A stretch of 64,000 nt of DNA from an uncultured Dorea sp. (lineage in GTDB: Bacteria; Bacillota; Clostridia; Lachnospirales; Lachnospiraceae): assembly GCF_934294775.1 (NCBI RefSeq), contig NZ_CAKRAH010000009.1, positions 20,122-84,121 on the forward strand. Direction: 5' to 3'. Every line of letters starts with the position of its first letter. Within the stretch, counting starts at the first letter, position 1. Below are positions 15,352 through 23,794 of this stretch, piece by piece. Both the position numbers and the translations under genes were made by a program. The notes beneath the pieces are model-generated. The model worked only from the letters and a program-made list of their open reading frames with translations, was not told the DNA's origin and did not search any database.

Positions 15352-16440
15352 ATGATATCTAATCAAATACTTCAAAACACAATTGAAGGATTGAAAGGGA
15401 TTACACGAATTGACTTTTGCGTGATGGACACAGATGGTAAATCTCTTGCAAGCACATTTTCAGAACAGGAGAACTATGTAGAGGAGGTTATCTCCTTTGT
15501 TGAATCCCCGGCAGACAGTCAGGTTGTGCAGGGATATCAGTTTTTTAAGATTTTTGATGAGCATCAGCTGGAATATATCCTTCTTGCAAACGGAGGAAGC
15601 GATGATGTATACATGGTAGGCAAGATTGCAGCCTTCCAGATTCAGAATCTTCTGGTCGCATATAAAGAAAGATTTGACAAGGATAACTTTATTAAAAACC
15701 TGTTGTTGGATAACCTGTTGCTGGTAGATATTTACAATCGTGCCAAGAAATTACATATTGACACAGAAGTAAGACGTGTTATCTTTATTATCGAGACAAA
15801 GCATGAAAAAGATACGAATGCGTTAGACAACGTGCGCAATCTTCTGGGCAACCGTACCAGAGACTTTGTGACAGCCGTTGATGAAAAGAATATTATCGTA
15901 GTAAAAGAGCTTGAGCCGAATGACGGACATGCAGAGCTTGAAAAAATTGCAGGGAACATGTACAACCTGTTGAAAGATGACGGGGAAGAAGATGTTCTGA
16001 TCGCATATGGAACTGTAGTAAATGATATCAAAGAAGTATCAAAGTCATACAAAGAGGCAAAGCTTGCGCTTGATGTGGGTAAGATCTTCTTCAGTGAGCG
16101 CAGCGTGATCGCATACAGTGCTTTGGGAATTGGCCGTCTGATCTATCAGCTCCCGATTCCGCTTTGTAAGATGTTCATACGTGAGATTTTTGAGGGGAAA
16201 TCGCCGGATGATTTTGATGAGGAGACATTGACAACGATCAATAAATTCTTTGAGAATAATCTGAACGTATCAGAGACATCCAGACAATTGTATATACACC
16301 GTAATACACTGGTGTACAGACTGGACAAGCTTCAAAAGAGCACCGGTCTGGATCTTCGTGTGTTCGAAGATGCCATTACTTTTAAAATCGCACTCATGGT
16401 TGTGAAATATATGAAGTATATGGAGTCATTGGAGTATTAA
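15352..16440 (+). CDS. PucR/CdaR-type helix-turn-helix regulator
   Basis: 362-residue cytoplasmic regulator. The N-terminal third is a sensor-like region of the type used by sugar-diacid regulators (GITRIDFCVMDTDGKSLAS). The central part resembles the GGDEF-like domain of CdaR. The C-terminal PucR HTH is clear (NNLNVSETSRQLYIHRNTLV, then YRLDKLQKSTGLDLRVFEDA). It lies 17 bases upstream of ftsE in the same direction, so it is probably co-transcribed with the division genes and may control cell-wall remodelling; that link rests only on position. The start has GGAGGAG upstream. Confidence 0.85.
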   Translation: MISNQILQNTIEGLKGITRIDFCVMDTDGKSLASTFSEQENYVEEVISFVESPADSQVVQGYQFFKIFDEHQLEYILLANGGSDDVYMVGKIAAFQIQNLLVAYKERFDKDNFIKNLLLDNLLLVDIYNRAKKLHIDTEVRRVIFIIETKHEKDTNALDNVRNLLGNRTRDFVTAVDEKNIIVVKELEPNDGHAELEKIAGNMYNLLKDDGEEDVLIAYGTVVNDIKEVSKSYKEAKLALDVGKIFFSERSVIAYSALGIGRLIYQLPIPLCKMFIREIFEGKSPDDFDEETLTTINKFFENNLNVSETSRQLYIHRNTLVYRLDKLQKSTGLDLRVFEDAITFKIALMVVKYMKYMESLEY

Positions 16441-16457
16441 TAATTCAGGAGGAAACT

Positions 16458-17144
16458 ATGATCGAACTAAGAGAAGTAACGAAAGAGTACTCAAAAGGGG
16501 TTGCAGCCCTGAATGGTGTCAATCTTAAGATTGAACAGGGCGAGTTTGTGTTTATCGTAGGAGACAGCGGTTCTGGTAAGTCTACTTTGATCAAACTTAT
16601 TATGAAAGAGCTGGAGCCTACATCTGGAACGATTATTGTAAATGGCAATAACTTAAGCCGTCTGAGACATCGTAAAATACCGATGTACAGAAGAAATATC
16701 GGCGTAGTGTTCCAGGATTTCCGTCTTTTAAAAGATCGTAATATTTATGAAAATATTGCGTTCGCTCAGAGAGTTACAGAGACACCTGCAAGAATCATTA
16801 AGAAAAAAGTACCGGCTGCATTATCACTGGTTGGTCTTGCTCAGAAGTATAAGGCGTTCCCAAAGGAACTGTCAGGTGGAGAGCAGCAGAGAGTTGCGAT
16901 CGCAAGAGCGATTGTCAATGAGCCTGCAATTCTGCTGGCAGATGAGCCGACTGGTAACCTGGATCCGACAAACTCATGGGAAATCATGAAGCTGTTGGAA
17001 GAGGCGAACGAAAGAGGAACGACGGTTCTTGTCGTTACACATAACCAGGAAATCGTAAATGAGATGCAGAAGCGGGTTGTTACAATGAAAAAGGGTGTCA
17101 TTGTAAGCGACGAGAAAAAAGGTGGGTATAAGAATGAGAATTAG
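16458..17144 (+). CDS. ftsE: Cell division ATP-binding protein FtsE
   Basis: 228-residue ABC ATPase of the FtsEX complex, which acts at the septum and drives a peptidoglycan hydrolase from inside the membrane. Walker A GDSGSGKST is at residues 35-43, signature LSGGEQQR near residue 140 and Walker B LLADEPTGNLD near residue 160. AGGAGG precedes the ATG. The end overlaps the ftsX start by 11 bases. Confidence 0.98.
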   Translation: MIELREVTKEYSKGVAALNGVNLKIEQGEFVFIVGDSGSGKSTLIKLIMKELEPTSGTIIVNGNNLSRLRHRKIPMYRRNIGVVFQDFRLLKDRNIYENIAFAQRVTETPARIIKKKVPAALSLVGLAQKYKAFPKELSGGEQQRVAIARAIVNEPAILLADEPTGNLDPTNSWEIMKLLEEANERGTTVLVVTHNQEIVNEMQKRVVTMKKGVIVSDEKKGGYKNEN

Positions 17145-18042
17145 TACATTAGGATATTCGATGAAGCAGGGCGTTAAGAACATCCGCAGAAACAAGATGT
17201 TCTCGATTGCGTCTATTGCAACAATGGCAGCGTGTATCTTCTTGTTCGGATTGTTCTATTCCATTGTAGTCAACTTTAACTACATAGTTGAGAAAGCAGA
17301 GGAAGGTGTGGCAATCACCGTATTCTTCAACGAAGATGCGACTCAGGAGCAAAAAGATGCAATTGGCAAGGTACTTAAGAAAAAAGATGGCGTTTTAAAA
17401 GTCAACTATGTAAGTGCGGATGAAGCATGGAACAAATTCAAAGATCAGTATTTTGGAGAATCTGCTGATCTTGCAGAAGGATTCAAAAGCGATAACCCGC
17501 TTGCAAATTCGGATAACTATGAGGTATATCTGTCAGATGTATCAAAACAGAAATCTATCGTATCTTATGCAAAATCATTAGAAGGTGTGCGTAAGGTTAA
17601 TAAATCAGATGTAGTAGCAAAGACACTTACCAGTGTGAACAAGTTGGTTGGATATGTATCAGTTGCAATTATTGCAATTCTGTTAGCAGTATCCGTGTTC
17701 CTGATCAGCAATACCGTTACTATGGGTATCACCGTACGACGGGAAGAAATTGCGATTATGAAATATATCGGAGCGAAGGACGGATTCGTCCGTGCGCCAT
17801 TCGTAATCGAAGGTCTGATCATCGGAGCAGTGGGAGCGGTTATTCCGTTGGTATTATTGTACTTTATGTATGATAAGGCAATTACATATATTATGGCAAA
17901 ATTCAGTCTTCTGAATAATATCGTAGACTTCCTGCCGGTTGCAACCGTATACAGAACATTACTTCCAATCGGAATTATTCTCGGTGTTGGAATTGGTTTC
18001 TTAGGAAGTACTGTCACGATCCGCAAACATCTTAAGGTGTAA
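17134..18042 (+). CDS. ftsX: Cell division protein FtsX
   Basis: 302-residue permease-like partner of FtsE with four membrane segments: one after MRISTLGYSMKQGVKNIRRN and three in the C-terminal 140 residues. The extracellular domain, about residues 45-165, lies between TM1 and TM2 and is the part that activates wall hydrolases in Gram-positive bacteria. The ATG at 17134 is preferred over the GTG at 17122 because AGGTGG (17120-17125) is 8 bases before it. The next gene encodes an M23 coiled-coil hydrolase, the expected partner. Confidence 0.97.
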   Translation: MRISTLGYSMKQGVKNIRRNKMFSIASIATMAACIFLFGLFYSIVVNFNYIVEKAEEGVAITVFFNEDATQEQKDAIGKVLKKKDGVLKVNYVSADEAWNKFKDQYFGESADLAEGFKSDNPLANSDNYEVYLSDVSKQKSIVSYAKSLEGVRKVNKSDVVAKTLTSVNKLVGYVSVAIIAILLAVSVFLISNTVTMGITVRREEIAIMKYIGAKDGFVRAPFVIEGLIIGAVGAVIPLVLLYFMYDKAITYIMAKFSLLNNIVDFLPVATVYRTLLPIGIILGVGIGFLGSTVTIRKHLKV

Positions 18043-18069
18043 TGGTTCTATCCGGGAAAGGGGCAGTAT

Positions 18070-19269
18070 ATGATTAACAGAAAGAAGATGGTAAGTCTTC
18101 TGCTTGTCCTGACACTTTGTTCGGGGATGGTTGTGAATGGCTATGCATCCGAGATTGATGACACCAAGAAAAAAGCAGAAGAACTGGAAAATAAGAAAAA
18201 GACTGCAGAAAATGAAAAAGCATCTCTGGCAGAACAGTTAAAACAGCTGACGCAGGAGATGGAAAATACAAAGAAGAAGATTACAGAAAAAGAAGACGAA
18301 ATTACAACCAAGGAAGAAGAGCTGGTTCAGGCAAAGATTGATGAAGACGATCAGTATAATAGTATGAAAAAAAGAATCCGCTACATGTATGAAAATGGTA
18401 ATACCGGATTCGTAGAGATTCTCTGTTCGTCAAAGTCCATCGGCGAGTTTCTGAATAATGCAGAGTATATCAGCACGATATCGGGATACGACAGAGACAT
18501 GCTGGTAGAATTCCAGAAAGTAGTAAAGAATGTAGAGGCACAGGAAGCATCTCTGAAAAAGGAATATGACAAACTGCAGACGATGCAGGATGATTTAATT
18601 ACAAAGCAGGATAATGTAAGCCAGCTTGTACAGAATAAGCAAAGCGAGATTCAGTCTCTGGACAGTGAGCTTGGTGATACAAAGAACAAACTGGCACAGC
18701 TTCAGGCTGCAGCAGCAGAAGCAGAAAGAAGGCAAAAAGAAGCTGCGGCAGCAGCGGAAGCGGCAAAACAGGCGGCAGCACGGCAGGCAGCAGCTCAGGC
18801 TGCAGCTGCAAAGAAAAGCAGCTGTAGTTCTTCAAGTTCAGGAAGTTCTTCGGGTTCTGCAGGATCTTCGGTAGTGTCTGGTAATGGAACATTTGCACAT
18901 CCTTGTCCTAGTGGGTATATATCCAGTGGTTTCGGATATAGAACACAGCCAATCGCAGGTGCAAGCACGAACCATAAGGGAATTGATTTTGCAGCAGCTA
19001 CCGGAACACCGATTTATGCAGCAGCATCCGGAACGGTAGTTTCAGCAGGGTATGCAGGTAATGCAGGAAACCTTCTGGTAATCAATCATGGCGGTGGTCT
19101 GGCAACGTATTATATGCATTGCAGTAAGATCTATGTCAGTGCCGGACAGAGTGTTACAAAAGGACAGAATGTGGCAGCAGTAGGAACAACAGGTAATTCA
19201 ACAGGACCACATTTACATTTCCAGGTAATGTTAAATGGAACACCGGTGAATCCGGCGAATTATCTGTAA
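18070..19269 (+). CDS. M23 peptidoglycan endopeptidase with coiled coil (FtsEX partner)
   Basis: 399-residue secreted wall hydrolase. A signal peptide (about residues 1-27, ending VVNGYASE) is followed by a long Lys/Glu-rich coiled coil (28-215), as in PcsB and EnvC. Then come an Ala-rich and Ser/Gly-rich linker with an isolated Cys (KKSSCSSSS) and a LytM/M23 domain (about 280-399). The zinc ligands are visible in NHKGIDF and GPHLHFQV, with YYMHCSK between. FtsX binding to the coiled coil is known for homologues. It follows ftsX by 27 bases and precedes a Ctp protease in a conserved order, supporting a role in daughter-cell separation. Confidence 0.93.
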   Translation: MINRKKMVSLLLVLTLCSGMVVNGYASEIDDTKKKAEELENKKKTAENEKASLAEQLKQLTQEMENTKKKITEKEDEITTKEEELVQAKIDEDDQYNSMKKRIRYMYENGNTGFVEILCSSKSIGEFLNNAEYISTISGYDRDMLVEFQKVVKNVEAQEASLKKEYDKLQTMQDDLITKQDNVSQLVQNKQSEIQSLDSELGDTKNKLAQLQAAAAEAERRQKEAAAAAEAAKQAAARQAAAQAAAAKKSSCSSSSSGSSSGSAGSSVVSGNGTFAHPCPSGYISSGFGYRTQPIAGASTNHKGIDFAAATGTPIYAAASGTVVSAGYAGNAGNLLVINHGGGLATYYMHCSKIYVSAGQSVTKGQNVAAVGTTGNSTGPHLHFQVMLNGTPVNPANYL

Positions 19270-19292
19270 CAGGTAAGAGGCAGAAAAATAGA

Positions 19293-20462
19293 ATGAAAAA
19301 CAGAAAAAGTTTTTTGAAAGGGGCGCTTTGCGGCGCCCTTGCTATGTTATTAGTGGCAGGACTTGTGTCCTGTGAATTGCGTATAGGGAGCGGAGATATT
19401 ACCGCAAAGACAAGTGAGAAGCTGTCAGAACTTCAGAATCTGATTGACAAACATTACATGGGTGATGTGAAAGAAAAGGATCTGGAAGATGGCATATACA
19501 AAGGATATATCAGCGGATTAAATGATCCGTATTCGGTATATTATAATAAAAAAGAGACAAAAGCACTGTATGAATCAACCGGCGGGGAATACGACGGAGT
19601 CGGGGCAGTTATGTCCCAGAGCTATGATACCGGAGTGATCACAATCACACAGGTATACAAAGATTCTCCGGCAGAAAAAGCTGGATTAAAGGACAATGAT
19701 ATCCTTTATAAGGTAAATGGAAAAGAAGTTACCGGAAAGGATCTCAGCAAGGTTGTAAGTAAGATAAAAGGAAAAAAAGGTACAACAGTCAAGCTTACAG
19801 TATTGCGAGGGGAAAATGCAGATGAAGTAACTGTCACGGCAACGAGAGATACCGTACAGGCACAGACGATAGAGTATAAGATGCTGGACGATCAGATTGG
19901 TTATATTGATGTGTCGGAGTTCGATACCGTTACCTATGACCAGTATAAGAGTGCACTGGAAGACCTGGAAAATCAGGGGATGACAGGACTGGTGGTAGAT
20001 CTTCGTAATAATCCGGGAGGTTCGCTTAAGACAGTATGTGATATGCTGGATCTGATGCTTCCAGAAGGATTGATCGTTTATACTGAAGATAAAGACGGCA
20101 AGAAGACAGAGATGAAATCAGATGATGAGCATCAGTTTACCAAGCCGATGGCAGTGCTTGTTAATGGCAACAGTGCCAGTGCATCTGAAATTTACGCAGG
20201 CGCGATCCAGGATTACGGTATCGGAAAGATTGTCGGAACACAGACCTATGGAAAAGGTGTGGTGCAGCAGATATTTGATCTGGATGACGGAACTGCTGTA
20301 AAACTTACAATCGCAAAATATTTTACCCCAAAGGGAAGAAGTATCAACGGAAAAGGCATTACACCGGATACAAAGATTGAGTATGAGCAGGATGAAAATA
20401 ATCCGGACACCGATAACCAGCTTGATAAATCGGTAGAAGAAGTAAAGGCACAGATGAAATAG
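19293..20462 (+). CDS. S41 carboxy-terminal processing peptidase (Ctp family)
   Basis: 389-residue exported serine protease. The N-terminal hydrophobic segment ends LVAGLVSCELR, which is lipobox-like but may be a plain anchor. A PDZ domain (about 95-180, GVGAVMSQSYDTGVITITQV, then SPAEKAGLKDNDILYKVNGK) precedes the protease core. The catalytic Ser is in GNSASASE near residue 293 and the Lys in TYGKGVVQ near residue 319. These enzymes trim secreted or membrane proteins and often regulate wall hydrolases, which suits its place after ftsEX-M23. The operon ends at the hairpin at 20523. Confidence 0.95.
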   Translation: MKNRKSFLKGALCGALAMLLVAGLVSCELRIGSGDITAKTSEKLSELQNLIDKHYMGDVKEKDLEDGIYKGYISGLNDPYSVYYNKKETKALYESTGGEYDGVGAVMSQSYDTGVITITQVYKDSPAEKAGLKDNDILYKVNGKEVTGKDLSKVVSKIKGKKGTTVKLTVLRGENADEVTVTATRDTVQAQTIEYKMLDDQIGYIDVSEFDTVTYDQYKSALEDLENQGMTGLVVDLRNNPGGSLKTVCDMLDLMLPEGLIVYTEDKDGKKTEMKSDDEHQFTKPMAVLVNGNSASASEIYAGAIQDYGIGKIVGTQTYGKGVVQQIFDLDDGTAVKLTIAKYFTPKGRSINGKGITPDTKIEYEQDENNPDTDNQLDKSVEEVKAQMK

Positions 20463-20522
20463 AGACAGAAGAATAAAAGATGACCGTAAGGCAATGACAA
20501 TCATACGGATAAAATGAATTGT

Positions 20523-20553
20523 AAAGGGAATGCAGTTTTGCATTCCCTTTTAC
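20523..20553 (+). terminator. Terminator of the ftsEX operon
   Basis: Stem AAAGGGAATGC (20523-20533) with GCATTCCCTTT (20540-20550), 6-base loop, and a short T tail. Confidence 0.78.
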
Positions 20554-20621
20554 TATGCCTTATGGTAAAATAAAAACAATGTAAAAAATTAGTTTAACCA
20601 GTAAGGTAGGAGGAAGAAACA

Positions 20622-21548
20622 TTGATTAATCAGTTAGTAGCCAACATAAAAAAGACAGGAGCACCAATCGTAGTAGGATTAGATCCGATGTTGAATTATA
20701 TTCCGGAGCACATTCAGAAAAAAGCATTTGCAGAATATGGTGAGACATTAGAGGGTGCTGCAGAAGCAATCTGGCAGTTTAACAAAGAGATCGTAGACAA
20801 GACATATGATCTGATCCCGGCTGTAAAACCACAGATCGCAATGTATGAGCAGTTTGGCCTTCCGGGACTTGCAGCATTTAAAAAGACAGTAGATTACTGC
20901 AAGGAAAAAGGACTGGTAGTAATTGGAGATATCAAACGTGGAGACATAGGCTCAACTTCCGCAGCATATGCCGTAGGACATATCGGAAAAGTAAAAGTCG
21001 GAAGCAAGACATACGCACCATTTGATGAAGATTTTGTAACGGTTAACCCATATCTTGGTTCTGACGGAGTGAATCCGTTTCTGGATGTATGTAAGGAAGA
21101 AAAGAAAGGTATCTTCGTACTGGTAAAGACATCTAACCCATCCAGCGGTGAATTCCAGGATCAGAAGATTGACGGACGTCCACTGTATGAGCTCGTAGGA
21201 GAAAAAGTAGCTGCATGGGGCGAAGAAGTCATGGGTGATGAGTACAGTTATGTAGGTGCTGTTGTCGGAGCTACATATCCAGAGATGGGTAAAGTATTAA
21301 GAAAAGTAATGCCAAAGGCATATATCCTGGTTCCAGGTTACGGTGCACAGGGTGGAAAAGGAAAAGATCTAGTACATTTCTTCAATGAAGACGGACTTGG
21401 AGCAATCGTTAACTCTTCCAGAGGAATCATCGCAGCATATAAGCAGGAGCAGTATGCAAAATTTGGAGCAGAGAACTTTGGAGATGCATCAAGAGCAGCC
21501 GTTGAGACAATGATCGCAGATATTAAAGGAGCTCTCGAGAACAGATAG
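20622..21548 (+). CDS. pyrF: Orotidine 5'-phosphate decarboxylase
   Basis: 308-residue enzyme of the longer subfamily 2, making UMP from OMP, the last step of de novo pyrimidine synthesis. Active-site block GDIKRGDIGSTSAAYA and phosphate-binding LVPGYGAQGG are present. Translation starts at a TTG (20622); AGGAGG at 20608-20613 is 8 bases away and no ATG fits. It begins the pyrF-pyrK-pyrD run; pyrE comes 5 kb later after two membrane-protein genes. Confidence 0.96.
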   Translation: MINQLVANIKKTGAPIVVGLDPMLNYIPEHIQKKAFAEYGETLEGAAEAIWQFNKEIVDKTYDLIPAVKPQIAMYEQFGLPGLAAFKKTVDYCKEKGLVVIGDIKRGDIGSTSAAYAVGHIGKVKVGSKTYAPFDEDFVTVNPYLGSDGVNPFLDVCKEEKKGIFVLVKTSNPSSGEFQDQKIDGRPLYELVGEKVAAWGEEVMGDEYSYVGAVVGATYPEMGKVLRKVMPKAYILVPGYGAQGGKGKDLVHFFNEDGLGAIVNSSRGIIAAYKQEQYAKFGAENFGDASRAAVETMIADIKGALENR

Positions 21549-21618
21549 AGAAAACAAAGGAAGATATCATGCTATGAGCATGTATCTGTTCTGGACCAGA
21601 GAGAAAAGAGATGAAAAG

Positions 21619-21649
21619 GTTACTGTTTACACAGTGTGTGAACAGTAAC
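21619..21649 (+). repeat. GTTACTGTT inverted repeat between pyrF and pyrK
   Basis: GTTACTGTTTACACA (21619-21633) pairs with TGTGTGAACAGTAAC (21635-21649), 15 positions with one G-T mismatch. The same arms with a short centre occur at 39241-39260. A second imperfect inverted repeat (AGATATCATGCT/AGCATGTATCT) lies 40 bases upstream. Possibly an RNA hairpin or an operator; not followed by a T run, so not a normal terminator. Confidence 0.6.
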
Positions 21650-21680
21650 AGCAAGAATAAAGTCAGGAGAAAAAAGGAAC

Positions 21681-22463
21681 ATGGAGAGAAAGAAAGAGCA
21701 GGCAAAAGTCCTGTCACAGGAGATGCTTGCAGATGGAATCTACAGTCTGTGGATCGAAACAGAAGCAGCACTTGAGGCAAAGCCGGGACAGTTCGTATCT
21801 GTATATACAAAAGACGCAAGCAAATTACTTCCGCGTCCGATCAGTATCTGTGAAATCGATAAAGATGCAAAGAAATTAAGACTTGTATACAGAGTAACAG
21901 GAGAAAAGACCGGAACAAAACAGTTTTCAGAGCTGAAAGCCGGTGATACCGTTCTGGTGATCGGACCACTGGGAAATGGATTCCCGTATGAGAAGGCAGA
22001 AGGAAAGAAAGTATTTCTGATGGGCGGAGGAATCGGAGTACCTCCGATCCTGGAGCTTGCAAAACAGATGAAATGTGAAGAAAAGCAGATCGTAGTAGGC
22101 TACAGAGATGCACATACATTCCTGAAGGAAGAGTTTGAACAGAACGGAAAACTCTATATCTCTACAGAAGACGGAAGCGTCGGAACGAAGGGAAATGTCA
22201 TGAATGCAATCCAGGAAAATGCACTGGATGCAGACATGATCTATGCCTGTGGACCGACACCGATGCTTCGTGCAATCAAAGCATATGCAGAGGAGAAGAA
22301 AATCGAGTGCTATATCTCACTGGAAGAGAGAATGGCATGTGGAATCGGAGCCTGTCTGGCGTGTGTGTGCAAGACAAAAGAAAAAGATGCACACAGCAAT
22401 GTGCATAACAAGCGCATCTGCAAGGATGGCCCGGTATTCTTATCTACGGAGGTGGAATTATAA
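21681..22463 (+). CDS. pyrK: Dihydroorotate dehydrogenase B, electron transfer subunit
   Basis: 260-residue flavoprotein with a ferredoxin-reductase fold, passing electrons from PyrD to NAD. FAD-binding block LLPRPISICEI is near residue 55 and the NAD-binding GGGIGVPPILELAK near residue 115. The [2Fe-2S] cysteines are in MACGIGACLACVC and the later RICKDGPVF. The start follows AGTCAGGAG. It overlaps pyrD by one base (TAATG), so the two subunits are co-translated. Confidence 0.97.
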   Translation: MERKKEQAKVLSQEMLADGIYSLWIETEAALEAKPGQFVSVYTKDASKLLPRPISICEIDKDAKKLRLVYRVTGEKTGTKQFSELKAGDTVLVIGPLGNGFPYEKAEGKKVFLMGGGIGVPPILELAKQMKCEEKQIVVGYRDAHTFLKEEFEQNGKLYISTEDGSVGTKGNVMNAIQENALDADMIYACGPTPMLRAIKAYAEEKKIECYISLEERMACGIGACLACVCKTKEKDAHSNVHNKRICKDGPVFLSTEVEL

Positions 22464-23365
22464 TGGATATGAAAGTAAATATCGCCGGTGTAGAATGGAA
22501 GAATCCGGTAACGGTTGCATCCGGAACATTTGGTTCAGGGGAAGAGTTCAGTGATTTTGTAGATCTGAACCGTCTTGGAGCAGTGACTACAAAAGGAGTT
22601 GCTAATGTACCATGGGCAGGTAATCCGACACCTCGTGTGGCAGAAGTATATGGCGGAATGATGAATGCCATCGGACTTCAGAACCCGGGAATTGATCTCT
22701 TTTGCAAAAGAGATATCCCATTTCTAAAAAAATATGACACAAAGATTATCGTAAATGTCTGCGGTCATGCACCGGAAGAATATCTTGCGGTAGTAGAAAG
22801 ACTGGCAGATGAACCGATCGATATGATGGAGATCAACATCTCGTGCCCGAATGTCAATGCGGGATTCCTTGCATTTGGACAGGATGCGAAGCATGTAGAA
22901 GAGCTGACCGCGCAGATTAAGAAAATCGCAAAACAGCCGATTATCATGAAATTGACACCGAACGTAACAGATATTACGGAGATTGCAAAAGCAGCAGAAG
23001 CAGGTGGGGCAGATGCGTTGTCACTGATCAACACGCTGACCGGTATGAAAATTGACATTAACCGTAAGACATTTGCCGTAGCAAATAAAACCGGTGGTGT
23101 ATCGGGACCGGCCGTTCATCCAATTGCTGTCCGCATGGTATACCAGACTGCACAGGCGGTTAACATTCCGATCATCGGAATGGGCGGTATCGCGACACCG
23201 GAAGATGCAATCGAGATGATCCTTGCAGGAGCATCCGCAGTATCTGTCGGAACAGCAAACTTTTATAATCCGAATGCAACTATCGAGATCATCGACGGAA
23301 TCGAAGCCTATATGAAGAAGAACGGATTCGACTCTGTGAAGGATATGGTTGGTATCGTGAAATAA
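22463..23365 (+). CDS. pyrD: Dihydroorotate dehydrogenase B, catalytic subunit
   Basis: 300-residue class 1B DHODH, oxidising dihydroorotate to orotate with FMN. The catalytic Cys is in NISCPNVN near residue 130, FMN-binding LVNVCGHA-like and GMGGI blocks are present (PIIGMGGIATPEDA), and it is paired with PyrK, which fixes the class. GGAGGTGG precedes the ATG inside pyrK. A terminator follows at 23411, so pyrE is expressed separately. Confidence 0.97.
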   Translation: MDMKVNIAGVEWKNPVTVASGTFGSGEEFSDFVDLNRLGAVTTKGVANVPWAGNPTPRVAEVYGGMMNAIGLQNPGIDLFCKRDIPFLKKYDTKIIVNVCGHAPEEYLAVVERLADEPIDMMEINISCPNVNAGFLAFGQDAKHVEELTAQIKKIAKQPIIMKLTPNVTDITEIAKAAEAGGADALSLINTLTGMKIDINRKTFAVANKTGGVSGPAVHPIAVRMVYQTAQAVNIPIIGMGGIATPEDAIEMILAGASAVSVGTANFYNPNATIEIIDGIEAYMKKNGFDSVKDMVGIVK

Positions 23366-23410
23366 AAATAATCAAAGTATAAAAAATAAACAAACGAATA
23401 TATTAATAAT

Positions 23411-23460
23411 AAAAATGCATCAACATGGAAGAAAATTCGCCCATATTGATGCATTTTTCT
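23411..23460 (+). terminator. Terminator after pyrD
   Basis: AAAAATGCATCAACATGG (23411-23428) pairs with CCATATTGATGCATTTTT (23441-23458) with one mismatch and a 12-base loop, then T-rich sequence. Confidence 0.88.
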
Positions 23461-23668
23461 ATTCAAAGCAATAGAATATGACTATTGGTAAACAATTAAC
23501 ATTGTTTATAAGGATTCATAACAGACAAAACTCTTTTTTATGCATTTGCCAGATACACTCTGGTTCAAGTGTACAAAATAAAATACATATTTTAATGACC
23601 ATTCGTCAGTTTTGTGTGTAGATTTTGTGAAACCTTTTTGTTATACTGTTAAGCAGTATGACACGGGA

Positions 23669-23734
23669 GTGGTTAATGTTCGCCGGCAGCGTGTCTGAAA
23701 GATGCCATCTGTAAGGTGCGCAGGAGATAACCAC
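23669..23734 (+). other. Possible structured leader of the YhgE operon
   Basis: The 23366-23794 interval holds the pyrD terminator, AT-rich sequence and this GC-rich block. GTGGTTA (23669-23675) pairs with TAACCAC (23728-23734). Inside it CGC-GCG and TGCCATC/GGTG-GCA can form two short hairpins, giving a three-way shape of about 66 bases. An alternative stem GACACG/CGTGTC competes with it. It matches no riboswitch class I recognise. It lies 60 bases before the ATG of the first YhgE gene. Confidence 0.35.
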
Positions 23735-23794
23735 GCATATAACAATATGTGATAGAAATACTAACAGCAGAAATGATAAACGGAGGTTAATTGA

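Noticed and set aside
23669..23734. Assigning a known riboswitch class (TPP, purine, fluoride, c-di-GMP, Mn2+) to the YhgE leader
   Set aside because: The conserved core sequences of those classes are not present; kept only as a structure of unknown type.
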